Shown here piece after piece: positions 6,828 through 12,036 of a DNA stretch of 12,036 nt. The translations under genes and the position numbers were made by a program. The stretch's first letter is position 1; every line of letters starts with the position of its first letter. The notes under the pieces are model-generated. The model was not told the DNA's origin, did not search any database, and saw only the letters and a program-made list of their open reading frames with translations. Source of the stretch: CAYLQD01 sp043819695 (lineage in GTDB: Bacteria > Planctomycetota > PUPC01). The DNA is taken from positions 1 through 12,036 of the forward strand of contig JBDREM010000019.1 in the NCBI GenBank assembly GCA_043819695.1, given 5' to 3'.

Positions 6828-7559
6828 TTAGATTGTCACAGGCGGACAAGCTTGGTAACAAACGAACTGTTCAACGGACCAAATGTGGTCAGTTATTCCG
6901 CTGGCCATTGCAGGCGTTCTGTGTATGAGCCGGGAGCAGGAGCCCGCCCGAGTCTTGATGGTGAGGCCGCGATTGTGGCGACAGAAGTTGTAGATGCCCT
7001 GGGTGAAGTAGGTCGCCGCTTCATGCAACAGCGGGTGCTTGGAGAACGAATACACCTTCCTGGCCTTCCGCGAGTTGAGATGTCGGTCCGTCGCGTTGTA
7101 GCGTTCGACGTAAGCGATGTTGACGTGCTCGGAGACGCTGGAAGACTGAAGGGCCACGCGAAGTTGTTCTTCGGTCCCAAAAACAACTCGGACGTTGACA
7201 CGTATCACTCGGCCTTTGCGGCGCACTTTGTGCACGACGGCATAGACCATTCCGGGCGGCGGAACTCGCCGGGGCTTGGGCGACCGGCCCCGCCGATGGC
7301 GGCGCTTGACAGGTTTCTTCTCGCCGTACACTTCCAGCAGAACGGCTCGATACGGCTTATACGCATCGCTCGTGATGAGTTTGGGCACCACGCCGTTCGT
7401 CCGGCTGGCGAAGTCTTTCACCGCGCGCCGGATGTTCGCGACGCCTCGTTTGCCGGGAACTACGGTTATGGCCAACTTGGTCTCCGGATCGAACGCCACG
7501 TGGTCCCAGACGGAGCCCAAACCCTGATCAGCGGGATCGTCCGCGCTGCACTGCTTGTC
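6828..7559 (-). CDS. IS1-family transposase, C-terminal frame (catalytic part)
   Basis: This frame continues the transposase after the A8 run at 7560-7567 and ends at the TGA at 6828. It carries KDKQ, then WDHVAFDPETKLA, the second catalytic aspartate in LITSDAYKPY, and the third acidic residue in the IS1 hallmark AYVERYN, followed by HEAATYFTQGIYNFC and a C-terminal TPAMASGITDHIW segment typical of this subgroup. Its own possible starts (for example TTG at 7520) lack a ribosome site, so it is probably expressed only as a fusion through frameshifting or slippage, or is dead. Removing one A from the run would join both frames into one 376-aa protein. Confidence 0.85.
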   Translation of the reverse strand, partial: DKQCSADDPADQGLGSVWDHVAFDPETKLAITVVPGKRGVANIRRAVKDFASRTNGVVPKLITSDAYKPYRAVLLEVYGEKKPVKRRHRRGRSPKPRRVPPPGMVYAVVHKVRRKGRVIRVNVRVVFGTEEQLRVALQSSSVSEHVNIAYVERYNATDRHLNSRKARKVYSFSKHPLLHEAATYFTQGIYNFCRHNRGLTIKTRAGSCSRLIHRTPAMASGITDHIWSVEQFVCYQACPPVTI

Positions 7560-7959
7560 TTTTTTTTCCCACGAAAGACCACTTCTCGTCGAACTGCACC
7601 TCGCGCACGTTCAAGTTCCGAACCAGTTCGTCGTGAAGTTTTTTCGCATGGCCTCCGGCGCGGTTCACCATGGCCGTCACCGTGTTTTTCGACACGTGCA
7701 CCAGGCGAGCCGTTTTGCGAACTCCGCAACCGTCGCCCAAGTGCTCCAGAACGCCGAGCGCCTTCGCCGGTTCCAAGTGTATACCGAACAGGGGCGTCCC
7801 TTTCCGCTCCGAGAACTCCTCGCCACACGTCCGGCACCGCAGGAACCGGCTCTTCCAGTTGCCGTAAATCTTCCGGCAAACCAGATTTCCCGCCCCTCGT
7901 TTGCCGTAATCCCGGCACGAAGAATTCACACAACACAGGTCCGACACATCCACGTTCAT
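7528..7959 (-). CDS. IS1-family transposase, N-terminal frame
   Basis: 143 aa. It starts at ATG 7959 with GGAGGAAG about 6 nt upstream; a start at 7995 would lie upstream of this site. Cysteines at 9/10, 15, 28, 42 and 45 form an InsA-like zinc ribbon (RCRTCGEEFSER), followed by a helix-turn-helix (GVRKTARLVHVSKNTVTAMV, about 79-98) and the first catalytic aspartate in QFDEKWSFVGKK (Asp124). After residue 133 the frame leaves the family pattern (RQAVQRGRSR) and stops. The break falls exactly at the A8 run 7560-7567. Confidence 0.85.
   Translation of the reverse strand: MNVDVSDLCCVNSSCRDYGKRGAGNLVCRKIYGNWKSRFLRCRTCGEEFSERKGTPLFGIHLEPAKALGVLEHLGDGCGVRKTARLVHVSKNTVTAMVNRAGGHAKKLHDELVRNLNVREVQFDEKWSFVGKKRQAVQRGRSR
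7560..7567 (-). other. A8 homopolymer at the transposase frame junction
   Basis: On the minus strand GGG is followed by eight A and then GAC. Family-like sequence resumes in the +1 frame immediately after the run, so seven A would restore one open frame. This could be polymerase slippage, a mutation, or a base-count error in the read data. Confidence 0.8.
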
Positions 7960-8015
7960 GGCAGGCTTCCTCCCAAATCGACTCACGGAAAACACTTACG
8001 CCTGCCATTTGTATC

Positions 8016-8029
8016 GACATGTTTCCGTC
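8016..8029 (-). repeat. IS right terminal inverted repeat (candidate)
   Basis: Read on the minus strand: GACGGAAACATGTC. It lies upstream of the transposase start and matches 10 of 14 positions of the left-end candidate at 6806-6819. Confidence 0.55.
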
Positions 8030-8059
8030 AAAACTTGAGACCGTCATGGGACACGAGGC

Positions 8060-8851
8060 AAGTTCCTCGATTCCGCCATACGCCTGCCGATCCAGTGCCA
8101 TCCCGACCGGGAGTTCGCGCGAGAACATTACGCCAGCGAACACGGCAAGGCGGAATCCTGGTTCGTGCTCGGCCAACGTGTGATCGACGGCGAGGAGCCC
8201 TATCTCCTGATGGGCTTCAAGCCGGGCGTGCAAAAGGAGAACTTCAGAAGAGCGGTGACGGAGCAAGATATCCCCGCGATGGTCGACATGCTCCACCGCG
8301 TGCCGGTCGAGGCCGGCGACGCGTACTTCATCCCCGGCCGCTTCCCACACGCCATCGGCTCGGGCGTGTTCCTCCTCGAAGTCCAGGAGCCGACCGACTG
8401 GGTCGTGCAGCCGGAACGGCTCGTCGGCCGCACCGAGCTGACCGATTCCGACATGTGGGGCCCCCTCACGCCGGAACTGGGGCTGGACTGCTTCGACTAC
8501 GACACCGCAGACACCGTGGAGGCGACGCTGGACCGTATCAGACTGCGCGGCATGGGCCTCGCCGAGGAAGAAGGTGGAACGGCGGAGCGCTTGGTCGGGC
8601 CCAGCGTCACCGATTGCTTTCGAGTCGACCGCCTGGCAATCAAGACGGAGATGGAGTACGCGCTCGACGCGCCGTACCAGATCGCCATCGTCACCGAAGG
8701 CCGGGGAGAACTGGATGCGGGCGACGCTATGGTGCGCGTGAGGCGGGGCGACACGCTATTCCTGCCGCATCGGATTCGTAGCTTCCACTGCAAGGCCGTC
8801 GGGGCGCCGCTCCGGTTATTCGTCATCACCTGCCCCGGCGCAGCCGCCTGA
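8060..8851 (+). pseudogene. manA: Class I mannose-6-phosphate isomerase, 5'-truncated
   Basis: 263 codons in frame with no start or ribosome site; a TGA stands in the same frame at 8036-8038, inside or next to the insertion sequence. The enzyme interconverts mannose-6-P and fructose-6-P, feeding GDP-mannose for polysaccharides. Zinc-site elements remain: the Gln and His of IQCHPD near the new N-end, the Glu of GKAESW, and the His of RFPHAIG. A second cupin-like C-terminal domain follows (GRGELDAGDAM...RRGDTLFLPH). Missing is the N-terminal part (about 100 or more residues in relatives), which is not found on the other side of the IS either. A GTG at 8165 opens a shorter frame but would remove the zinc site. 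Probably non-functional. Confidence 0.88.
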
Positions 8852-8877
8852 ACGCTCGAGCGATTCGGCCTCCCGGT

Positions 8878-9237
8878 GGATTCCCCTCGTGTCCCACGAC
8901 CATCTCAGGCGCCGCAACGCCAGGAAGTGCCCGTGAGACAGCAAGCGCGACCTCGGCAAGTGCGCGGCTCATATCGCCGTGGATGAGCTGGCTCTCGGTC
9001 CGTGGGATATGCGGCTCCGTCGGCAGCATGCGGCTCGAACACACCAGCCAACCAGGGATGTGTTCGTCTGAACGTCCAGACGAACACATCCGCACAATGC
9101 CTCGAGCGGTCGCGTGCTGTGCTTCTGGCAGGGCGTTCGCCCGCACGCGGAGGCCGACAACCTGTTAGCGCGGGATGACCACGACGGCAAGACTCCGTCA
9201 TCAGGCGTGAGACATACGTGGGAGACGAGGGGATTCC
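8878..9237. repeat. Inverted-repeat region with near-identical 21-bp ends
   Basis: The ends 8878-8898 (GGATTCCCCTCGTGTCCCACG) and 9217-9237 are reverse complements at 19 of 21 positions, and a weaker match (TCTCA and nearby bases) continues inward. A perfect 15-bp hairpin (9056-9091) lies near the centre, while the arms between do not align well. No gene is recognised in the wider gap 8852-9367. A minus-strand frame (9146-8826) overlaps the isomerase stop but resembles nothing known to me. Confidence 0.55.
9056..9091. repeat. Perfect 15-bp inverted repeat
   Basis: GGATGTGTTCGTCTG (9056-9070), a 6-nt loop (AACGTC), then CAGACGAACACATCC (9077-9091). It is the strongest compact hairpin in the window. 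No T-run follows on either strand, so it is not a canonical terminator. Confidence 0.85.
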
Positions 9238-9367
9238 GGAGCGATGAAAGGGGTCCGCATCAACACCTCGCCCGGATACAACTCCATCCCATGTCCAAAG
9301 GGGCGCCTTGCGCGGATGCGGTTTGACTGCGGAACAAGGCGGAACCCCGGCGAGCAGGTGGGTGCAT

Positions 9368-9396
9368 AAAAAAACGCCGCCCGAGAACGGGCGGCG
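9368..9396 (-). terminator. Rho-independent terminator of the cold-shock gene
   Basis: On the minus strand CGCCGCCCG, loop TTCT, CGGGCGGCG, then seven T (9374-9368). It begins 20 nt after the cold-shock stop codon. Confidence 0.93.
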
Positions 9397-9416
9397 CTTG
9401 CGGTTCCAGCGTTCGG

Positions 9417-9617
9417 TTACAGCTTTTTGACGTTTGTCGCGCGGGGCCCTTTTTCGCCCTGCTCGACTTCGAACTCAACGGCTTGGCCTTCGGCCAATGT
9501 CTTGAAGCCCTCGCCCAAGATGTCGTTGTGGTGGACAAACAGGTCCCCGCCCTCGTCGGACGTCACAAAACCGTAGCCCTTGCTGTCATTGAACCACTTC
9601 ACCGTACCCGTAGGCAT
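9417..9617 (-). CDS. CspA-family cold-shock protein
   Basis: 66 aa, the usual length of a single cold-shock domain: a five-strand OB fold that binds single-stranded RNA and DNA and acts as an RNA chaperone in the cytoplasm. Seen: N-terminal GTVKWFNDSKGYGFV with RNP1 (KGYGFV, 13-18), RNP2 (LFVHH, 26-30), and the closing EKGPRATNVKKL. Start ATG at 9617 with GAGGAGG 8 nt upstream. It is a single-gene unit with its own long leader and terminator. The csp family has many paralogs, so no letter is assigned. The sequence does not show whether it is cold-induced or constitutive. Confidence 0.96.
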   Translation of the reverse strand: MPTGTVKWFNDSKGYGFVTSDEGGDLFVHHNDILGEGFKTLAEGQAVEFEVEQGEKGPRATNVKKL

Positions 9618-9777
9618 AACGTCGCCTCCTCTTCCAAACTGGCACTACGGAGCTGCAACTGGCACGTCAGCAAGTGCAACGCACTGCATGAAGAACCCTG
9701 CAAATACGCCCGGCTGCCACCCGGGCCTCTCCAGCGGGACGGGAAACGCTTCCACGAAAAACCCGCTGCCCCGTTGA
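9618..9777 (-). promoter_or_regulatory. Long structured 5' leader of the cold-shock gene
   Basis: If transcription starts just downstream of the -10 at 9784-9789, the leader is about 160 nt, like those of E. coli cold-shock mRNAs. On the minus strand it can form GCCCGG-N7-CCGGGC, a CAGCGGG/CCCGCTG stem and a small GTGC-GTT-GCAC hairpin before the ribosome site. A role as an RNA thermosensor is inference. Confidence 0.5.
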
Positions 9778-9783
9778 TACGCC

Positions 9784-9815
9784 AGTATATTGACCCCAAT
9801 AACGGGCTTTGTCAA
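9784..9815 (-). promoter_or_regulatory. Candidate promoter of the cold-shock gene
   Basis: Minus-strand TTGACA (9810-9815, perfect) and TATACT (9784-9789, 5/6), but with a 20-nt spacer, longer than usual. A weaker -10 (CAATAT) lies at 17 nt. Confidence 0.5.
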
Positions 9816-10071
9816 GCAATTTTGCCCGAGTTTTTTGCCCGAAAACTGGCAAACAGCCGTTCCTGCCACTAGTTACGCTCCGCGATCCGGGCGCCCGCCT
9901 TGCCTGGGAGCGGGATTCTTTCGGCCATGACTGCCGGCCCAGGAGCGGCAGACCGTCGCCACTTCAACGGAGTAGCGATTACTGTCGAAGCAGGCCCTTC
10001 CCATTCCGCGAAGGGGCGCTACAATAACCTCGAAACCTGCTCTGTGGAGAACGGGGGTCTTTCGGCCGGAT
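9816..10071. other. Intergenic, no gene recognised
   Basis: This is the first part of the gap between the cold-shock promoter and pgsA (the second part is the family B repeat and the pgsA upstream region). It holds small hairpins such as CTGCCG/CGGCAG and CCTTCCC/GAAGGGG, but no supported gene and no convincing pgsA promoter. Confidence 0.5.
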
Positions 10072-10163
10072 GAATCGGTGCTCAGGATGACAGCTTCGGA
10101 GCTGTTCCATGCGGGCGACAGGCCGGCAAGAAATGTCATTCTCGGCGTTGGCGCAGAATCGCC
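10072..10163. repeat. Family B palindromic repeat, copy 1 (degenerate)
   Basis: The right half (10134-10163, beginning TGTCATTCT) matches the right half of copy 2 (11004-11033) at 25 of 30 positions. The left half, around CTCAGGATGACA (10081-10092), is the partial inverted partner. It lies 80 nt upstream of pgsA. Confidence 0.75.
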
Positions 10164-10242
10164 ACCCAACTCCGAGCGGATCATTTCTGCGGAGCGCCCG
10201 CGATTCGAGAAGTTTCGTTCTTGAGGGAGCGGCGAGAGAGCG

Positions 10243-10827
10243 ATGAGCGCGGCGAATCTGCTGACGGCCTCACGACTCGTCCTGACACTGCCCATCATCG
10301 TGCTGATGTATGCCGGCCGGCCGTGGGCGGTGTGGACCGCGTTCGGCGTCTTTCTCGCGGCGATGGTCACCGACATCTTCGACGGGATGCTCGCACGCCG
10401 CGACCCGAGCCGCTCGACGCTGGGCAACTACCTCGATCCGATCGCCGACAAGGTGCTGCTGACGTGCGTCTTCATCTGCCTCGCGCATCTCGGCATTCTG
10501 CCGGTGTGGATGGCGCTCGTGCTCGTCGTGCGCGAGTTCGTCGTCAACGGCGTTCGCTCGGCGGGCGCCGTGCAGGGCAAGGTCGTCGGGGCGAACTGGA
10601 TGGGCAAGACGAAGACGTTCCTTCAGACCGTCGCGATCTCGTTCGCGTTGTGCGGACGTGCCGTCGCGGCATCCGCGTCGCCGGGCGCCGGGCCGCCGCC
10701 GTTCGCGGGCCTGTGCATGACCGTCGCGTGGTGGGTCGCGTTCGTCGTCACGATCGCCGCCGCCGTCTTCGCCTGCGTGTTCGTCTATTGGAACCGCGCG
10801 CTCTGGCGCGCGCGCAACGCTCGGTGA
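10243..10827 (+). CDS. pgsA: CDP-alcohol phosphatidyltransferase, PgsA type
   Basis: 194 aa, typical length. PgsA makes phosphatidylglycerol-phosphate from CDP-diacylglycerol and glycerol-3-phosphate at the inner membrane, the committed step to phosphatidylglycerol and cardiolipin. The complete family signature is present: Asp44, Asp47-Gly48, Ala51-Arg52, Gly61, Asp65 and Asp69, spaced as D-x2-DG-x2-AR-x8-G-x3-D-x3-D. Several hydrophobic helices surround it (about 12-43, 72-100, 124-140 and 158-185). The N-terminal ANLLTASR start fits bacterial PgsA, favouring ATG 10243; the ribosome site (GAGAG) is weak. Other CDP-alcohol transferases share the motif, so the acceptor is assigned by overall resemblance. 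Family B repeats lie on both sides. Confidence 0.88.
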   Translation: MSAANLLTASRLVLTLPIIVLMYAGRPWAVWTAFGVFLAAMVTDIFDGMLARRDPSRSTLGNYLDPIADKVLLTCVFICLAHLGILPVWMALVLVVREFVVNGVRSAGAVQGKVVGANWMGKTKTFLQTVAISFALCGRAVAASASPGAGPPPFAGLCMTVAWWVAFVVTIAAAVFACVFVYWNRALWRARNAR

Positions 10828-10952
10828 CCGGCGAAATGCCCCGTGTTTCGCGTATCGGCTCGATCGGCGAGTAACCGTTCCAATGTCCGTGTGGTCCCGA
10901 TCTGCTTATTGACCTTCATGTATCGAAAGGAACGAGGCGTGCAGCCGGTCGA

Positions 10953-11033
10953 GATGCTTCGCTCCGCTCAGCATGACATAAGCCACGCTATCGCAGCAGG
11001 TTCTGTCATTCTGAGCGTTAGCGAAGAATCTCC
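10953..11033. repeat. Family B palindromic repeat, copy 2
   Basis: Left half 10953-10978 (GATGCTTCGCTCCGCTCAGC, then ATGACA) and right half 11004-11030 (TGTCATTCTGAGCG, then TTAGCGAAGAATC) form a long imperfect stem around a 25-nt loop. Very similar TGTCATTCTGAGCG-type repeats are widespread in intergenic DNA of several phyla. It lies inside the 291-bp bounded segment. Confidence 0.85.
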
Positions 11034-11086
11034 TTCGCTGACGGGCGATTTCCTTTGTCAACATGGAGGTCAATAGTGCGCTGTTT

Positions 11087-11141
11087 CTGTAGCCGCCCGC
11101 ATTGAGGGCGGCCCGGCCGAGGTCAGTGCCCTCGGCTACAG
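11087..11141. repeat. Branched palindrome, 55 nt
   Basis: Outer arms CTGTAGCCG (11087-11095) and CGGCTACAG (11133-11141) are perfectly complementary. Inside are two hairpins: CGCCC-GCATTGA-GGGCG, and GCCGAGG pairing with CCTCGGC. A three-way branched fold is possible in single-stranded DNA or RNA. Confidence 0.75.
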
Positions 11142-11182
11142 CAACACACGGACATTGGAACGGTCACATCGGCGGGCAAAGC

Positions 11183-11212
11183 TTGACGCGGCGGGACGCT
11201 CGGGGCTAGACT
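11183..11212 (+). promoter_or_regulatory. Sigma-70-like promoter of the gene at 11255
   Basis: TTGACG (11183-11188, 5/6) and TAGACT (11207-11212, 4/6) with an 18-nt spacer. The start site would be near 11219, a leader of about 36 nt, which agrees with the GTG start at 11255. Confidence 0.65.
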
Positions 11213-11254
11213 GGTCGGGTGTCATCACGCAGGACGTGTGCAAGGAGCGTGACC

Positions 11255-11674
11255 GTGATATCGTTACGACAAGAGAAACGCCGCGGGTTCGGAGTCGTCA
11301 AGCTGCTGTGCATCGTCGCGCTCGTCGCGCTGGTCGTTGCGGCGGTGTGGCTCATCGCTCCGCAGATTTTCCGCATCCAGGGCATTCAGACGCCGGTCAG
11401 CATGAAGGTCCGGGACTCGGTCGTCGGCAAGGGGAAGGTCGTGCAGGTCCGCAACGAGTCCGAGAAGCCCCTCGATGCTGTCGTCGTCACCGCCCTCGAT
11501 CCCAAGTCGAACGCGCAGGCGCGGTACAAGATCGACCGGCTGGAGCCGGAGGAGACGAAGGACATCGGCTGGGTCGAGTGGGAGTGGAAGGTGGCGGCGG
11601 GCCAGCGGATGACGGTCGACGCCAAGGGCTACGCGCCGATCGTCTTCACGTCGGGGCAGTTGGGGATCGAGTGA
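11255..11674 (+). CDS. Small single-pass membrane protein with extracytoplasmic beta domain, unknown function
   Basis: 139 aa. The start is GTG at 11255, with AAGGAG 7 nt upstream and a promoter 43 nt upstream; a longer frame to 11219 would begin at the transcription start. A basic N-terminus (RQEKRRGFG) precedes one membrane helix (about 14-36), giving an N-in topology. The remaining hundred or so residues (about 44-139) have alternating hydrophobic residues and a pattern (VVQVRNESEKPLDAVVVTAL, then LEPEETKDIGW) like FxLYD-type or other small beta-sandwich domains in which a strand pair is followed by LxPGE. The resemblance is weak and gives no function. It is monocistronic: a repeat begins 12 bp after the stop. 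Confidence 0.8.
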   Translation: MISLRQEKRRGFGVVKLLCIVALVALVVAAVWLIAPQIFRIQGIQTPVSMKVRDSVVGKGKVVQVRNESEKPLDAVVVTALDPKSNAQARYKIDRLEPEETKDIGWVEWEWKVAAGQRMTVDAKGYAPIVFTSGQLGIE

Positions 11675-11685
11675 TCACGCCGCCC

Positions 11686-11796
11686 GCCCGCTCACAGAGC
11701 GGGCCTGCAAGGAGGGCCCCAGAACGCCGCGGAACGGTCGTTCCTGCAGGCCGACTTTGTAAGTCGGCGGTTTCCTGCACCTTTTTCAACAGCCCC
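11686..11796 (+). repeat. Family A palindromic repeat, copy 2
   Basis: Begins with GCCCGCT-CACAG-AGCGGGC, continues with GGCCTGCA pairing with TGCAGGCC and the core GCCGACTT-TGT-AAGTCGGC, and ends TTTTTCAACAGCCCC. The usual GGGGCTGTT opening is missing on its left side. It follows the stop of the 139-aa gene by 12 bp. Confidence 0.9.
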
Positions 11797-11805
11797 ACCG
11801 GCCGT

Positions 11806-11944
11806 GGGGCTGTTCATTATAACCGCCCGCTCACAGAGCGGGCCTCCAGGAGCCCTACACGGGGCCGCAGAACGCCGCGAGACGGTCGTTCCTGCAGGCC
11901 GACTTTGTAAGTCGGCGGGTTCCTGCACCTTTTTCAACAGCCCC
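11806..11944 (+). repeat. Family A palindromic repeat, copy 3
   Basis: A complete unit from GGGGCTGTT (11806) to AACAGCCCC (11944), with the same internal stems, directly following copy 2 in the same orientation. It ends 28 bp short of the stop of the minus-strand gene at the right edge, so copies 2 and 3 fill the space between two convergent gene ends. Confidence 0.9.
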
Positions 11945-11972
11945 GCGGTCCCCGTTTTCGCCCCGTTGTCCG

Positions 11973-12036
11973 TCAGTACTCCCTCAATTTCACGCCGGGG
12001 TTCTCGCCGTACTCGATTGTGACCTCGCGGCCGTCG
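11973..12036 (-). CDS. 3' end of a minus-strand gene, running off the right edge
   Basis: Twenty codons and a TGA stop: the peptide ends GREVTIEYGENPGVKLREY. It is too short to identify. The frame is open to the edge, and the peptide alternates charged and hydrophobic residues as a real C-terminus would. Codon choice (GAC, GGC, GAG, AAC, GTG) fits the GC-rich coding of neighbouring genes. Confidence 0.5.
   Translation of the reverse strand, partial: DGREVTIEYGENPGVKLREY

Larger units (their letters stand above)
6803..8032 (-). mobile_element. IS1-family insertion sequence (ends approximate)
   Basis: About 1.23 kb carrying an IS1-type transposase in two frames. Candidate terminal repeats are GACAGAAATTCGTC (6806-6819) and, at the other end read inward, GACGGAAACATGTC (8016-8029), matching at 10 of 14 positions; the true tips may lie a few bases further out. 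No target-site duplication is visible between the sequences just outside. Together with the missing 5' end of the adjacent isomerase gene, this suggests that DNA next to the element was deleted or rearranged after insertion. Confidence 0.82.
10874..11164. mobile_element. Candidate MITE-like element bounded by perfect 20-bp inverted repeats
   Basis: ACCGTTCCAATGTCCGTGTG (10874-10893) is exactly reverse-complementary to 11145-11164, a match not expected by chance in 12 kb. The 291-bp interior codes for nothing recognisable and holds family B copy 2 (10953-11033) and a 55-nt palindrome (11087-11141). ATCGGCGAG (10863-10871) and ATCGGCGGG (11168-11176) outside the ends could be a decayed target duplication, though they do not abut the ends exactly. 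It lies between pgsA and the next promoter. Confidence 0.65.

Noticed and set aside
5268..8183. A very long plus-strand open frame (971 codons)
   Set aside because: It lies antisense to ugd and the IS transposase, both of which have clear family motifs on the minus strand. Its product is Arg/Asp/Val-rich, as expected for the shadow of GC-rich genes.
8044..8900. TGGGACACGAGG at 8047-8058 and its complement at 8886-8897, apparently bracketing the isomerase remnant
   Set aside because: A 12-bp match is expected by chance in this length, and TGGGACACGAG also occurs at 4080-4090 inside an unrelated coding region.
8826..9146. Minus-strand frame of 106 codons overlapping the isomerase stop
   Set aside because: No recognised motif, no ribosome site, its proposed N-terminus lies beyond the perfect hairpin, and it crosses the inverted-repeat region. 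It was left out as a gene.
1..12036. CRISPR arrays, tRNA, rRNA, integron attC sites
   Set aside because: No regularly spaced direct repeats, no tRNA T-loop with acceptor pairing, and no attC-like R'/R'' pair were found on either strand by eye.

Overview
The window is GC-rich, gene-sparse bacterial chromosome with many small palindromic repeats. Three things point to a planctomycete or a relative (PVC-like or another repeat-rich uncultured phylum): two membrane-anchored prenyltransferase/squalene-cyclase-like toroid proteins side by side, a DNRLRE-type exported protein ending in a PEP-CTERM-like sorting signal, and dense intergenic palindromes. This placement is inference; no marker gene in the window settles it.

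Layout. (1) 1-336, minus: 5' part of ispH (isoprenoid synthesis, MEP pathway), running off the left edge, with a TTG start and a perfect-consensus sigma-70 promoter. (2) 446-574: first copy of a cloverleaf-like repeat (family A). (3) 579-4209, minus: two paralogous toroid proteins and a small two-helix membrane protein with its own promoter. (4) 4210-4656: regulatory gap with two hairpins and a good sigma-54 promoter facing right. (5) 4657-5397, plus: the exported DNRLRE/PEP-CTERM-like protein, converging on ugd (UDP-glucose 6-dehydrogenase, 5394-6695, minus) with stop codons overlapping in a shared CTAG. (6) About 6803-8032: an IS1-family insertion sequence whose transposase frame is broken at an A8 run. 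(7) 8060-8851, plus: 3' remnant of a class I mannose-6-phosphate isomerase gene, abutting the IS; its 5' part is absent from the window. (8) 8852-9367: no recognisable gene, but an inverted-repeat region with a perfect 15-bp hairpin. (9) 9368-9815, minus: a cold-shock protein gene with terminator and long leader. (10) 10243-10827, plus: a pgsA-type CDP-alcohol phosphatidyltransferase, flanked by two copies of a second palindromic repeat (family B). (11) 10874-11164: a 291-bp segment bounded by perfect 20-bp inverted repeats, probably a MITE-like element. (12) 11255-11674, plus: a small single-pass membrane protein of unknown function. (13) Two more family A copies, then the last 20 codons of a minus-strand gene leaving the right edge.

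Functional links are loose. ugd and the broken isomerase both concern nucleotide-sugar supply for surface polysaccharide. PEP-CTERM proteins are typically sorted in exopolysaccharide-producing bacteria, where sigma-54 control has been described, so the sigma-54 promoter before the PEP-CTERM-like gene fits. ispH, pgsA and the cold-shock gene are housekeeping. The most unusual content is the non-coding structure: three distinct palindromic repeat types, the bounded 291-bp element, and the rearranged IS/isomerase junction.
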